Below, piece after piece: positions 1-5,602 of a DNA stretch of 5,832 bases. The notes beneath the pieces were generated by a model. That model was not told where the DNA came from. It was given only the letters and a program-made list of their open reading frames with translations, and did no database searches. The first letter of the stretch is position 1; each line of letters starts with the position of its first letter. Origin of the DNA: Tardiphaga sp. (GTDB taxonomy: Bacteria > Pseudomonadota > Alphaproteobacteria > Rhizobiales > Xanthobacteraceae); NCBI GenBank assembly GCA_028290765.1, contig JAQGJF010000983.1:1-5832 (forward strand). The letters run 5' to 3'. The translations under genes and the position numbers were made by a program.

Positions 1-432
1 GCCCGACAGTTGCTCCGGAAAATGATGCATCCGGTCTGTCAAACCGACGGAGGCGAGTGCGACCCTGGCCGCCGTTCGACGCTCGGCCTTGGTTACGCCC
101 CGATACAGCAGCGGAAGCGAGACGTTGTCGATGGCTGCCAGGCGCGGCAGCAGATGGAACGATTGAAAGACGAATCCGATCAGGCGATTGCGGAGCGTTG
201 CTGTTGTATCTGCGTCGAGGTTGCCGACCGATATTCCATTGATGACGATGCTGCCACTATCCGGCCGGTCGAGCAGGCCGATCAAGTTCATCAAGGTCGT
301 CTTGCCGGATCCGGATGTGCCGGTAATCGCGCAGAGTTCGCCGCGCTCGATTGAGAGCGAAACGTTTTGCAAGACAGGCACCGCGCCGGCCTTTCCCGCA
401 TAAGCCTTCGACAGGTTCGAAATCGCCAGCAT
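1..432 (-). CDS. ABC transporter ATP-binding protein, MacB/LolD type (partial, 3' end outside window)
   Basis: This is the N-terminal 144 residues of a cytoplasmic ABC ATPase that would power a MacB/LolD-type transporter for efflux or lipoprotein/envelope export. Translation of the minus strand from the ATG at 432-430 begins MLAISNLSKAYAG. It shows a Walker A motif GTSGSGKT (residues 38-45), a Q-loop in FVFQSFHLLPRL (Gln90), and the beginning of the signature motif (LSG, 142-144), where the window ends. The Q-loop surroundings and the NVSLPLLYRGV stretch are typical of the MacB/LolD subfamily. Walker B, the H-loop and the permease gene must lie to the left of the window. The start is supported by a GAGG Shine-Dalgarno (441-444) eight bases upstream. 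The substrate cannot be inferred. No frameshift is seen in the visible part. Confidence 0.93.
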   Translation of the reverse strand, partial: MLAISNLSKAYAGKAGAVPVLQNVSLSIERGELCAITGTSGSGKTTLMNLIGLLDRPDSGSIVINGISVGNLDADTTATLRNRLIGFVFQSFHLLPRLAAIDNVSLPLLYRGVTKAERRTAARVALASVGLTDRMHHFPEQLSG

Positions 433-446
433 GACGGCCGCCTCAT

Positions 447-463
447 GAACCTAGACTAGGTTC
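447..463. promoter_or_regulatory. perfect 17-bp palindrome, candidate operator upstream of the ABC gene
   Basis: GAACCTAGACTAGGTTC is an exact inverted repeat with 8-bp arms around one central base. It contains CTAG twice, a tetramer generally scarce in bacterial genomes. It sits 14 bp upstream of the ABC ATPase start codon and just downstream of the candidate -10. The size and symmetry fit a dimeric repressor site, for example of a TetR, MarR or GntR-type regulator. The regulator itself is not in the window. With a one-base centre it is a better DNA operator than an RNA hairpin. Confidence 0.5.
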
Positions 464-486
464 TTCGGTTTGGGGCGGGGAGTGCT

Positions 487-495
487 ATTTTAACA
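487..495 (-). promoter_or_regulatory. candidate extended -10 promoter for the ABC ATPase gene
   Basis: On the minus strand the sequence reads TGTTAAAAT, a TGn extension followed by TAAAAT (5 of 6 matches to TATAAT). It lies in a locally AT-rich patch of otherwise GC-rich DNA. No good -35 is visible at 16-18 bp: a TTGTCA lies only 6 bp upstream of the -10, which is too close. The implied transcription start near 480 would give a leader of about 48 bases containing the 447-463 palindrome. Confidence 0.35.
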
Positions 496-542
496 GCTTG
501 ACAAAGGGCGAGTTTCGCGAATGGTCAGCGATGGCCATCATT

Positions 543-617
543 CCCGTGCTTCGGGCCGTGTATCAGGACCTACACCGGAAATATGCGACATGGGGACAAG
601 CCCGGCCATGACGAACG
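543..617. repeat. degenerate Rhizobiales-type intergenic palindromic repeat
   Basis: The minus strand at roughly 590-610 reads GTCATGGCCGGGCTTGTCCC, which in one frame encodes VMAGLVP. In Bradyrhizobium-like genomes many short spurious ORFs containing MAGLVPAIHV arise from a widespread intergenic palindromic element. The left arm and loop are intact here, but the right arm, expected to read GGCCAT after the loop, is changed to CCATG, leaving an imperfect stem (CATGG at 589-593 pairing with CCATG at 605-609). An adjacent small hairpin, CCCG at 543-546 with CGGG at 552-555, may belong to the same mosaic. The element lies in the gap after the response-regulator stop. Family assignment is from memory, and the boundaries are approximate. 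Confidence 0.45.
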
Positions 618-641
618 AATGGCTCAACTGAATTGCTCTCG

Positions 642-1292
642 TTATCCCGTCCGTTCCAGCGTCACGATTCCTGCCGCCATCGCCAGCCAGACCAGATGTG
701 CGTCCGTGCGCGCGCCGATCTTGGATTTGATCTGGTAGTGATAATTGTGGACGGTTTTGGCGCTCAGGTTCAGCGACGCGGCGATCTGGTCCGTGGTCCA
801 GCCCGACGCGATCAGCCGCAGGATCTCGGTTTCGCGCGGCCCGAGATCGTCGACCACCGAACGCTGGCCTGACAGCCGCTCGGCGGCCACTTCGCGGGCG
901 ATATCCTCGCTCAAGGCGCGCCCGCCCTTGGCGACCGTTGCGATGGCGCGCACCAGTTCGGGCGGAGCGCTGCTCTTGGTAATGTAGCCGTTCACCCCGG
1001 CTTCGAACGCCTTCAGCGCGAAGGCCGCGCTGGCGTGCATGGTGAATACCAGGATGCGCGCGTCCCGGTCCCACTGCCGGATATGCCGCACCGCCTCGAG
1101 GCCGCCCGGGCCCGGCAGCGAGAGATCCATCACCACGATGTCGGGTTTCGCCGTGCGATAGGCCTGATACGCCGAGGCCGCGTCCTCTGCTTCGGCGCTG
1201 ACGCGGAATCCGGGTTGCCGCTCGAGCAGCCGGCGGTAGCCCTCGCGCACCACCGGATGGTCATCGACCAGGAGGATGCTGATCTCGGTCAT
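642..1292 (-). CDS. NarL/FixJ-family response regulator (REC plus LuxR-type HTH)
   Basis: This 216-residue DNA-binding regulator is the output half of the two-component pair with the upstream kinase. The receiver domain occupies residues 4-120, with acidic pocket Asp10/Asp11, phospho-acceptor Asp56 in VVMDLSLPGPGG, Thr84 and Lys106 in YITKSS. All are present, so phosphorylation should be functional. A LuxR/GerE helix-turn-helix follows at about 146-208, with the family signature LGPRETEILRLIASG and the recognition region NLSAKTVHNYHYQIKSKIG. Length is normal for the family. The ATG at 1292-1290 overlaps the kinase stop as ATGA, implying translational coupling. The frame stays open far upstream, but that extension is a shadow of the kinase gene. 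Target genes are unknown; its own promoter region and the divergent operon at 2893 are the obvious candidates. Confidence 0.96.
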   Translation of the reverse strand: MTEISILLVDDHPVVREGYRRLLERQPGFRVSAEAEDAASAYQAYRTAKPDIVVMDLSLPGPGGLEAVRHIRQWDRDARILVFTMHASAAFALKAFEAGVNGYITKSSAPPELVRAIATVAKGGRALSEDIAREVAAERLSGQRSVVDDLGPRETEILRLIASGWTTDQIAASLNLSAKTVHNYHYQIKSKIGARTDAHLVWLAMAAGIVTLERTG

Positions 1293-2689
1293 GCCGCGGC
1301 CGCCGCGATTGATGCTCGCCGCCGCGGCGAGATCAGGGGAATGGTCGCGGCCACCCGTACGCCGCGCGCGGCGCCGGCGATCGACAGGCTGCCGCCGAGC
1401 GCGGCAATGCGCTCGCGAATCCCGAGGATGCCGTGACCGGAGGCGGCGCTGATCTGCGAGGCGTCGCCGCCGCCGTCGTCCTCCACGCTCAAGGCCACCG
1501 CTTCGCTGCTTGCAGCGACATGTTCGACGCGCAGATGAACGTGGCGCGGCTTGCCGTGACGCGCCGCGTTGGTCAGGCACTCCTGGGCGATCCGATAGAC
1601 ATTCACCGCCGCTTCGGCCGGTACGCCGGCGAGATCGCCGACGACATCGAGGTGGAACACCGCGGTTTGTGCCGTCCCGGCATTCCAGCGCGCCACGAGT
1701 TGGATCAGGCTCGCCTGAAGTCCCAGCTCGTCGATATCCTGCGACCGCAGGCGGGCCAGCGCGCTGCGCAAGGTGGTCATCATCTGCCGCGCGACACGGG
1801 TGATCGCACGCGCATCGTCGACCAGGTCCGGACGGTCCGGCGTCGCGCCGGCTTCGATCGAGGCGGCGAGCGCCGCGGTCGCGGTGAGGCACTGGCCGAA
1901 TTCGTCGTGCAGGTCGCGTGCCAGCGCACGGCGTTCTTCCTCCTGCACCTGGAACAGACGCTTGGTCAGCGCCAAACGCTCGGCGGTGGTATGCGCGAGC
2001 CGGCCGGCGAGGTCGTTGACGGCGCGGGCGATGTGGCTGAATTCCGCCGTACCGAACTGCGGCAGGGGGTGACCATGGTCGCCCTGTTCGAGGCGGCGAA
2101 GGCCGCGGACGATGGTGCGGGCCGGCATCAGTGCATGCCCGATCATCAACGTTGCCAGCACGCCGATGCCCAGCGCCATCGCCGCCGCGACAGTGACCAT
2201 GACCGCGACCTGCCGCCATGCCTGCCGCACCGCAGCAACCGGATCGGGGCGCGCCTCGATCGTGCCGGCACTGCGCTGCCGGATGGTCAGCGGCCGCGTC
2301 ACCGTGGCATGCGGGCCGAACAACATATTGTACCCGCTGATGAACCAGTCAGGTGCAGGTGCGCCGATGCCGTCGGTCTGGCTGCACACTTGGCGCGCTT
2401 CCTCGAGCCCGAGCCTGAAGCCGATGCAGACCCCCGGCGCAATGATCTTCAATGTCGCGATCGACACCCACTCCGGGGCAGGCAGCAGCGCCTCCCTGTA
2501 AACGCCGTCGCGCCACAACAGCTCGTGCCAATAGAGAGCCTGTAATTTACCGGCGACCCGGTCGGCCGAGCTTGCCGTATCGGCCTCGATCGTTCGATGC
2601 GCATCGACCAGAACCCAGCCCATGGTGCAGACAAGGCACAGCAGAACGACGCCGACGAGACGCAGGATGAGATGGATCAGCAGCCGCAT
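1289..2689 (-). CDS. membrane sensor histidine kinase, HisKA_3 (NarX/DesK/UhpB) class, with HAMP
   Basis: This 466-residue inner-membrane kinase is the likely phosphodonor for the co-transcribed response regulator. TM1 spans residues about 3-29, a periplasmic sensing region about 30-160, and TM2 about 161-184. A HAMP linker lies at about 180-235, followed by a HisKA_3 dimerisation domain with phospho-acceptor His261 in ERRALARDLHDEFGQ, then a HATPase_c domain with N box YRIAQECLTNAARHG (Asn374), G1 DDGGG (404-408) and G2 GHGILGIRER (418-427). All catalytic motifs are intact. The periplasmic part has a Cys pair (Cys88, Cys102) and resembles MoxY/MxaY-type sensors by eye, but the ligand cannot be assigned. 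The ATG at 2689 has GAGGG (2698-2702) eight bases upstream. The stop overlaps the regulator start (ATGA). The tail is Arg/Ala-rich. Confidence 0.96.
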   Translation of the reverse strand: MRLLIHLILRLVGVVLLCLVCTMGWVLVDAHRTIEADTASSADRVAGKLQALYWHELLWRDGVYREALLPAPEWVSIATLKIIAPGVCIGFRLGLEEARQVCSQTDGIGAPAPDWFISGYNMLFGPHATVTRPLTIRQRSAGTIEARPDPVAAVRQAWRQVAVMVTVAAAMALGIGVLATLMIGHALMPARTIVRGLRRLEQGDHGHPLPQFGTAEFSHIARAVNDLAGRLAHTTAERLALTKRLFQVQEEERRALARDLHDEFGQCLTATAALAASIEAGATPDRPDLVDDARAITRVARQMMTTLRSALARLRSQDIDELGLQASLIQLVARWNAGTAQTAVFHLDVVGDLAGVPAEAAVNVYRIAQECLTNAARHGKPRHVHLRVEHVAASSEAVALSVEDDGGGDASQISAASGHGILGIRERIAALGGSLSIAGAARGVRVAATIPLISPRRRASIAAAAA

Positions 2690-2715
2690 GGTCCGGGCCC
2701 TCGCGCTGAGAAGCC

Positions 2716-2730
2716 CTCATCTAAGATGAG
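2716..2730. promoter_or_regulatory. perfect 15-bp palindrome, candidate operator overlapping the kinase promoter
   Basis: CTCATCTAAGATGAG is an exact inverted repeat of 7-bp arms around one base, 26 bp upstream of the kinase start codon. It overlaps the candidate -10 of the kinase promoter (2719-2724). Two 7-bp half-sites in inverted orientation match the general architecture of NarL-type regulator sites, so autoregulation by the regulator at 642-1292 is a reasonable inference but is not shown. Confidence 0.45.
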
Positions 2731-2748
2731 CCGGACGCCGCTTGGCAA
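2719..2748 (-). promoter_or_regulatory. candidate promoter for the two-component operon
   Basis: On the minus strand TTGCCA (2743-2748, 5 of 6 matches to the -35 consensus) is followed after 18 bp by TTAGAT (2719-2724, 3 of 6 matches to the -10). The predicted transcription start would be near 2712, giving a leader of about 22 bases that contains the GAGGG ribosome site. The -10 is embedded in the 2716-2730 palindrome, which would suit repression or feedback control. The -10 match is weak, so this remains a candidate. Confidence 0.3.
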
Positions 2749-2766
2749 GGGTTTCCCCGCGATGTC

Positions 2767-2779
2767 GGGCAAATTGCCC
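2767..2779. promoter_or_regulatory. perfect 13-bp palindrome in the divergent control region
   Basis: GGGCAAATTGCCC is an exact inverted repeat with 6-bp arms and a central A. It is about 36 bp from the neighbouring palindrome and upstream of both divergent operons. It may be a second regulator site or a chance repeat in GC-rich DNA. No other motif ties it to a known regulator. Confidence 0.3.
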
Positions 2780-2879
2780 AACGCTTTCCAGGCGCCATGC
2801 CCTATGGCCGGGATCTGCCGGCCGTAGACTGCACCCGGCGGGGGCCGGCTGCGATTCATGCCGGTGTGGTTCCGCGGCC

Positions 2880-2885
2880 AGGGGA
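2880..2885 (+). promoter_or_regulatory. ribosome binding site fixing the GTG start at 2893
   Basis: AGGGGA lies 7 bases before GTG at 2893. The same frame is open from an ATG at 2797, but nothing resembling a ribosome site precedes that ATG, and the 32 extra residues are not family-like. This site therefore decides the start of the channel gene. Confidence 0.6.
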
Positions 2886-2892
2886 CGATGCC

Positions 2893-3654
2893 GTGAAACG
2901 ACGTTGGATTGACGCTGCCGATCGCGCGCCGCTGCTGCATTGGATGATCTTTACCGGGTTCTGCCTGTTCGCGTTCGTCCTGCTGTGGCGGTTCGGTCTG
3001 GTCAGGCAGATGATCGCCGCCGACCGGACCTATATCTCCTCGATCATCGTGCTGCTGTATTTCGGCGCGTCGCTGCATTGCCTGTGGCGAACCGTGATGG
3101 TGTCGCGCGAAGGCGACGCGGCCCGCCGCACCGCGCAACTGTTCGGGCGTGGCGGTCAGAGCATTGTGGTCGTCGATCAGGTGGTGACGGTCGACGGCGC
3201 AGGCGCTCTGCCGAAAGGCCTCGTCGCGGAACATATCCGGGATCTCGCGGTCAAATCCGGGCTGCAGGGCGGACGGCGTCTCGATCAGACGCTGCTGCTG
3301 CGGCGTTTTGCCGGCGAGCTGCGCGGCTCGAACGCATTCGGCGCCTTCGCCGGCGACACGCTGATGAAGCTCGGTCTGATCGGCACCGTGATCGGTTTCA
3401 TCATCATGCTGGCGCCGATTGCCGGCCTCGACGCCGGCGACCGGGGGTCCATCAAGGCCTCGATGAGCCTGATGAGCGACGGCATGGCGGTCGCCATGTA
3501 CACGACACTCGCCGGCTTGGCCGGTTCGATCCTGACCAGGATTCAGTATTATCTCCTCGAGGACGCGACGGCGAAGCTGTTTGCCTTCGCCGTCGGACTG
3601 ATCGACGTTCATGTGGTGCCGATTCTCGACCGTGAATCGGAGCGGCGAGGGTGA
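2893..3654 (+). CDS. MotA/TolQ/ExbB-family proton channel protein
   Basis: This 253-residue inner-membrane protein probably forms the proton-conducting, motor-like half of an ExbB/TolQ-type complex. Predicted helices lie at about 17-35, 47-65, 156-177 and 198-222. The third carries the family motif LGLIGTVIGFIIML, and the fourth carries GMAVAMYTTLAGLAGS. Thr165 and Thr204/Thr205 occupy positions where this family lines the channel with threonines. The stretch between helices two and three (about 66-155) would be cytoplasmic. It includes a hydrophobic run, QSIVVVDQVV, and an Arg/Leu-rich helix before the third span. The length is close to ExbB/TolQ and shorter than MotA. GTG is chosen over an upstream ATG because of the AGGGGA site. 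The stop overlaps the next start (GTGA), so the downstream protein is likely its partner. Its specific role (transport, motility, envelope or defence) cannot be told from sequence. Confidence 0.85.
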   Translation: MKRRWIDAADRAPLLHWMIFTGFCLFAFVLLWRFGLVRQMIAADRTYISSIIVLLYFGASLHCLWRTVMVSREGDAARRTAQLFGRGGQSIVVVDQVVTVDGAGALPKGLVAEHIRDLAVKSGLQGGRRLDQTLLLRRFAGELRGSNAFGAFAGDTLMKLGLIGTVIGFIIMLAPIAGLDAGDRGSIKASMSLMSDGMAVAMYTTLAGLAGSILTRIQYYLLEDATAKLFAFAVGLIDVHVVPILDRESERRG

Positions 3655-4292
3655 TCGACGAATTCGATTTCGCCGCGCAGGAGCCAGCGTTCGATCCGCT
3701 GGGCGTAATGCTGTTCAAGGCGCTTCAGGTGCTCGCCTTCCTGTTCTTCATCGCGTTGCTGGCCATTACGCCGAAGGACAGCGAGGGCAAGATCGACACC
3801 AAGCTCGAACTGCTCGTCACCGTAAGCTGGCCGGACAATCACCCGGATGACATCGACCTGTTCGTGCAGGACCCGATCGGCAATATGGTCTGGTACCGGC
3901 GCCGCGAGTCCGGATTCATGGTGCTCGATCGCGACGATCGCGGCGGGCTCAATGACTTCATCATGGTCAATGGACGCAAGGTGTCGTCGCCGATCCGACA
4001 GGAAATCGTCAGCATCCGCGGCATCGTGGCCGGCGAATACACCGTCAACATCTATCATTTCGCGGCGTTGACCGGAAAGCCGGTGCCGATCTCGGTCAAG
4101 GTCGAGAAGCTCAATCCCACCGTTCAGGTCGTGCATTACGACACGGTCGAGGTCGACCATGGCGGCACCGAAAAGACCGCGGTCCGCTTCGTGCTGGACC
4201 AGAGCGGGGCGGTCATCGAGGTCAACCGCAACGAGAAGTCGCTGCTGCAGACACTGCGTCGGCCGCGCAGCATCGAGATAAACCCGAAATGA
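3651..4292 (+). CDS. membrane-anchored protein with YfaP/DUF2135-like periplasmic domain, in the ExbD/TolR position
   Basis: This 213-residue protein has a short cytoplasmic N-terminus, one membrane helix (about 18-40) and a periplasmic domain. It starts at GTG 3651 within a GTGA overlap with the channel gene, and this topology and location are those of ExbD/TolR partners. The helix entry reads FDPLGVMLFKALQ, similar in layout to the ExbD segment before its proton-carrying Asp. Here Gly18 sits where that Asp would align, and Asp15 is one helical turn earlier. The outer domain reads VTVSWPDNHPDDIDLFVQDP (57-76), then an Asp/Gly stretch (93-99) and GIVAGEYTVNIYHF (124-137), by eye resembling the DUF2135/YfaP beta-sandwich pattern. 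No peptidoglycan-binding OmpA-like motif is seen. Both family calls need a profile search. Confidence 0.7.
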   Translation: MIDEFDFAAQEPAFDPLGVMLFKALQVLAFLFFIALLAITPKDSEGKIDTKLELLVTVSWPDNHPDDIDLFVQDPIGNMVWYRRRESGFMVLDRDDRGGLNDFIMVNGRKVSSPIRQEIVSIRGIVAGEYTVNIYHFAALTGKPVPISVKVEKLNPTVQVVHYDTVEVDHGGTEKTAVRFVLDQSGAVIEVNRNEKSLLQTLRRPRSIEINPK

Positions 4293-4888
4293 GCCTGCAA
4301 ACCGAAATTCTCATGCTGTCGTTCGGCTATGCGCTGCTCGGGCTGTTGCTGCTGCTGGCCGTCACGCGGGCGCGGCTGGTCTGGCCGGTCAAGGCCGCTG
4401 CGATCGTGCTGACAAGTGCGTTCTATGTGGTCGTCTTCTTTCGGACCGAAGGTCTGCTCGGCTGGTCGGCGCGGCCACCGCTCCCGCCGCGCTTCCAGCT
4501 GCTGTGGGCGCGCAGCGTGGAGCCCAATCTTGCCCTCAATGAGCCGGGTGGGGTGCACCTTTGGATCGAGGAACTCGACGAGGCCAATTTGCCCAGTGCC
4601 GTGCCGCGGGCCTATCGGGTGCCTTATTCCGCCGCACTGGCGCGCAAGGTCGAGAGCGCCCGGGTGGAAATCATGAAAGGGAATCCGCAGGGCGGTCGAG
4701 CCGAGCAGTTCGGCTCCGGCGATGGCGAGCCAGTGCCGGATGGCGCCAGCGCTCGCCGCGGGGTCGAACCGGGCGGAGATCCCTCGGGCGGCGGATTGCT
4801 AGATCCGGCTTTTTTCGGCGGCGATTCGCAATCGGTCGAATTCGCGCCGCTGCCGGTGCCGATCCTGCCGGCCAAGGAGGCGCCGTAA
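4289..4888 (+). CDS. two-span inner-membrane protein of unknown function, third gene of the channel operon
   Basis: I do not recognise a named family. The 199-residue product has two hydrophobic helices (about 9-25 and 35-51), then a conserved-looking stretch RFQLLWARSVEPN to YRVPYSAALARKVESAR (68-124). The C-terminal half, after about residue 130, is rich in Gly, Pro, Ser and Asp and probably disordered, ending VPILPAKEAP. With both termini on the same side, the Pro/Gly tail is either wholly cytoplasmic or wholly periplasmic. The positively charged loop between the helices (TRARLVWPVK) suggests the loop is cytoplasmic and the tail periplasmic. The ATG at 4289 overlaps the preceding stop (ATGA), so it is expected to be made with the channel and the beta-domain protein, perhaps as an accessory subunit. 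The stop (TAA, 4886-4888) abuts the stop of the opposing gene. Confidence 0.8.
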   Translation: MSLQTEILMLSFGYALLGLLLLLAVTRARLVWPVKAAAIVLTSAFYVVVFFRTEGLLGWSARPPLPPRFQLLWARSVEPNLALNEPGGVHLWIEELDEANLPSAVPRAYRVPYSAALARKVESARVEIMKGNPQGGRAEQFGSGDGEPVPDGASARRGVEPGGDPSGGGLLDPAFFGGDSQSVEFAPLPVPILPAKEAP

Positions 4889-5602
4889 CTAGCCTCTCGG
4901 GCTGCCGAGCTGCGCGGTCAGCCGATCCATCGCATCCGCGACGTCGCGCCATTGCGCCATCCAGGCGCGCGGGAAACGAAACGTCAGATCGGCGCCGCCG
5001 ATGCGGCGCTCAGCCAGGCACATGCCGGGCGTGGCCGCGTCGCGCGTGCAGCGGGCGGCGATGCCGGGCGTCTCGGCGAAAAACAGGTCTTCATTGGCGT
5101 AGGGCGAGCCGTCGCGGAACGCACGCACGGTCAGGCCGTCCGGCTGCGGCGGCGACGCCGGGCCGAGGTAGCGCGGATAGATCGTGCGCAGGCGAATCTC
5201 CGGCGCCAGCACGTCGTGATGCGCCGCGATCGAGAGAAACAGCCGATCGATCGGCTGAACGGCTTCTTCGACCGTATCGGCGCTGAGGCGTTTCGGTCCA
5301 TCCGGGGCTTCGAGCGAGGGATACAGGAAACCGAGATCGACGCGTTCCTGCGGACCGGAGTGCTTCTGGACCTTCACGCGGAAGGCGTGGGCCGGCACAT
5401 TGAACAGCGTGGTGCCGACGCTGACCGGCAATCGCCCGGGATCCTTCGAGGCACCCGATCCGAAGGTCGGCCACAGCAAATACGCCACCAGCGCCACCGC
5501 AGCGGTCGCGATCGCGCCCGACAGGATGATGGGCAAGAGGTGGCTGCGGCGCGATTGGCGCCATCGACGCGTACCGTTCTGGGCTGACGAAAGCAGGGTC
5601 AT
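4889..5602 (-). CDS. single-span envelope protein of unknown function
   Basis: This 237-residue protein has a basic N-terminus (TRRWRQSRRS, 11-20) and one strong hydrophobic segment (about 21-44), followed by about 190 residues that should lie in the periplasm. The basic residues before the helix fit an N-in anchor. No known catalytic motif is visible. Near the C-terminus a Cys pair, Cys185 and Cys195, flanks a short loop before ERRIGGADLTFRFPRAWMAQW, suggesting a disulfide-stabilised fold. From memory, similar proteins occur as conserved hypotheticals in Rhizobiales. The ATG at 5602 overlaps the upstream stop (ATGA). No good ribosome site precedes it, which suggests translational coupling. 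It is transcribed towards the channel operon and ends directly against it. Whether it works with those proteins is unknown. Confidence 0.8.
   Translation of the reverse strand: MTLLSSAQNGTRRWRQSRRSHLLPIILSGAIATAAVALVAYLLWPTFGSGASKDPGRLPVSVGTTLFNVPAHAFRVKVQKHSGPQERVDLGFLYPSLEAPDGPKRLSADTVEEAVQPIDRLFLSIAAHHDVLAPEIRLRTIYPRYLGPASPPQPDGLTVRAFRDGSPYANEDLFFAETPGIAARCTRDAATPGMCLAERRIGGADLTFRFPRAWMAQWRDVADAMDRLTAQLGSPRG

Noticed and set aside
498..503. TTGACA on the plus strand as a -35 element
   Set aside because: No matching -10 at 16-18 bp and no plus-strand gene follows for over 2 kb.
543..555. Small hairpin CCCG/CGGG after the regulator gene as a terminator
   Set aside because: The stem has only four base pairs and no T-run follows on the minus strand, so it does not qualify as an intrinsic terminator.
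1293..2219. Long upstream extension of the response-regulator reading frame (525 residues in total)
   Set aside because: It overlaps the kinase in another frame, is Arg/Pro/Gly-rich low-complexity translation typical of GC-rich shadow frames, and the REC domain begins exactly at the ATGA-coupled start at 1292.
2677..3612. Minus-strand 311-residue open frame opposite the channel gene
   Set aside because: It lies antisense to the MotA/TolQ/ExbB gene with clear membrane motifs, and the translation is His/Gln/Asp-rich with no recognisable domain; an antisense shadow.
2893..4292. Zorya-type (ZorAB) anti-phage system
   Set aside because: The partner lacks an OmpA-like peptidoglycan-binding domain, the channel protein lacks the long cytoplasmic tail of ZorA, and no ZorC/D/E-like gene is nearby.
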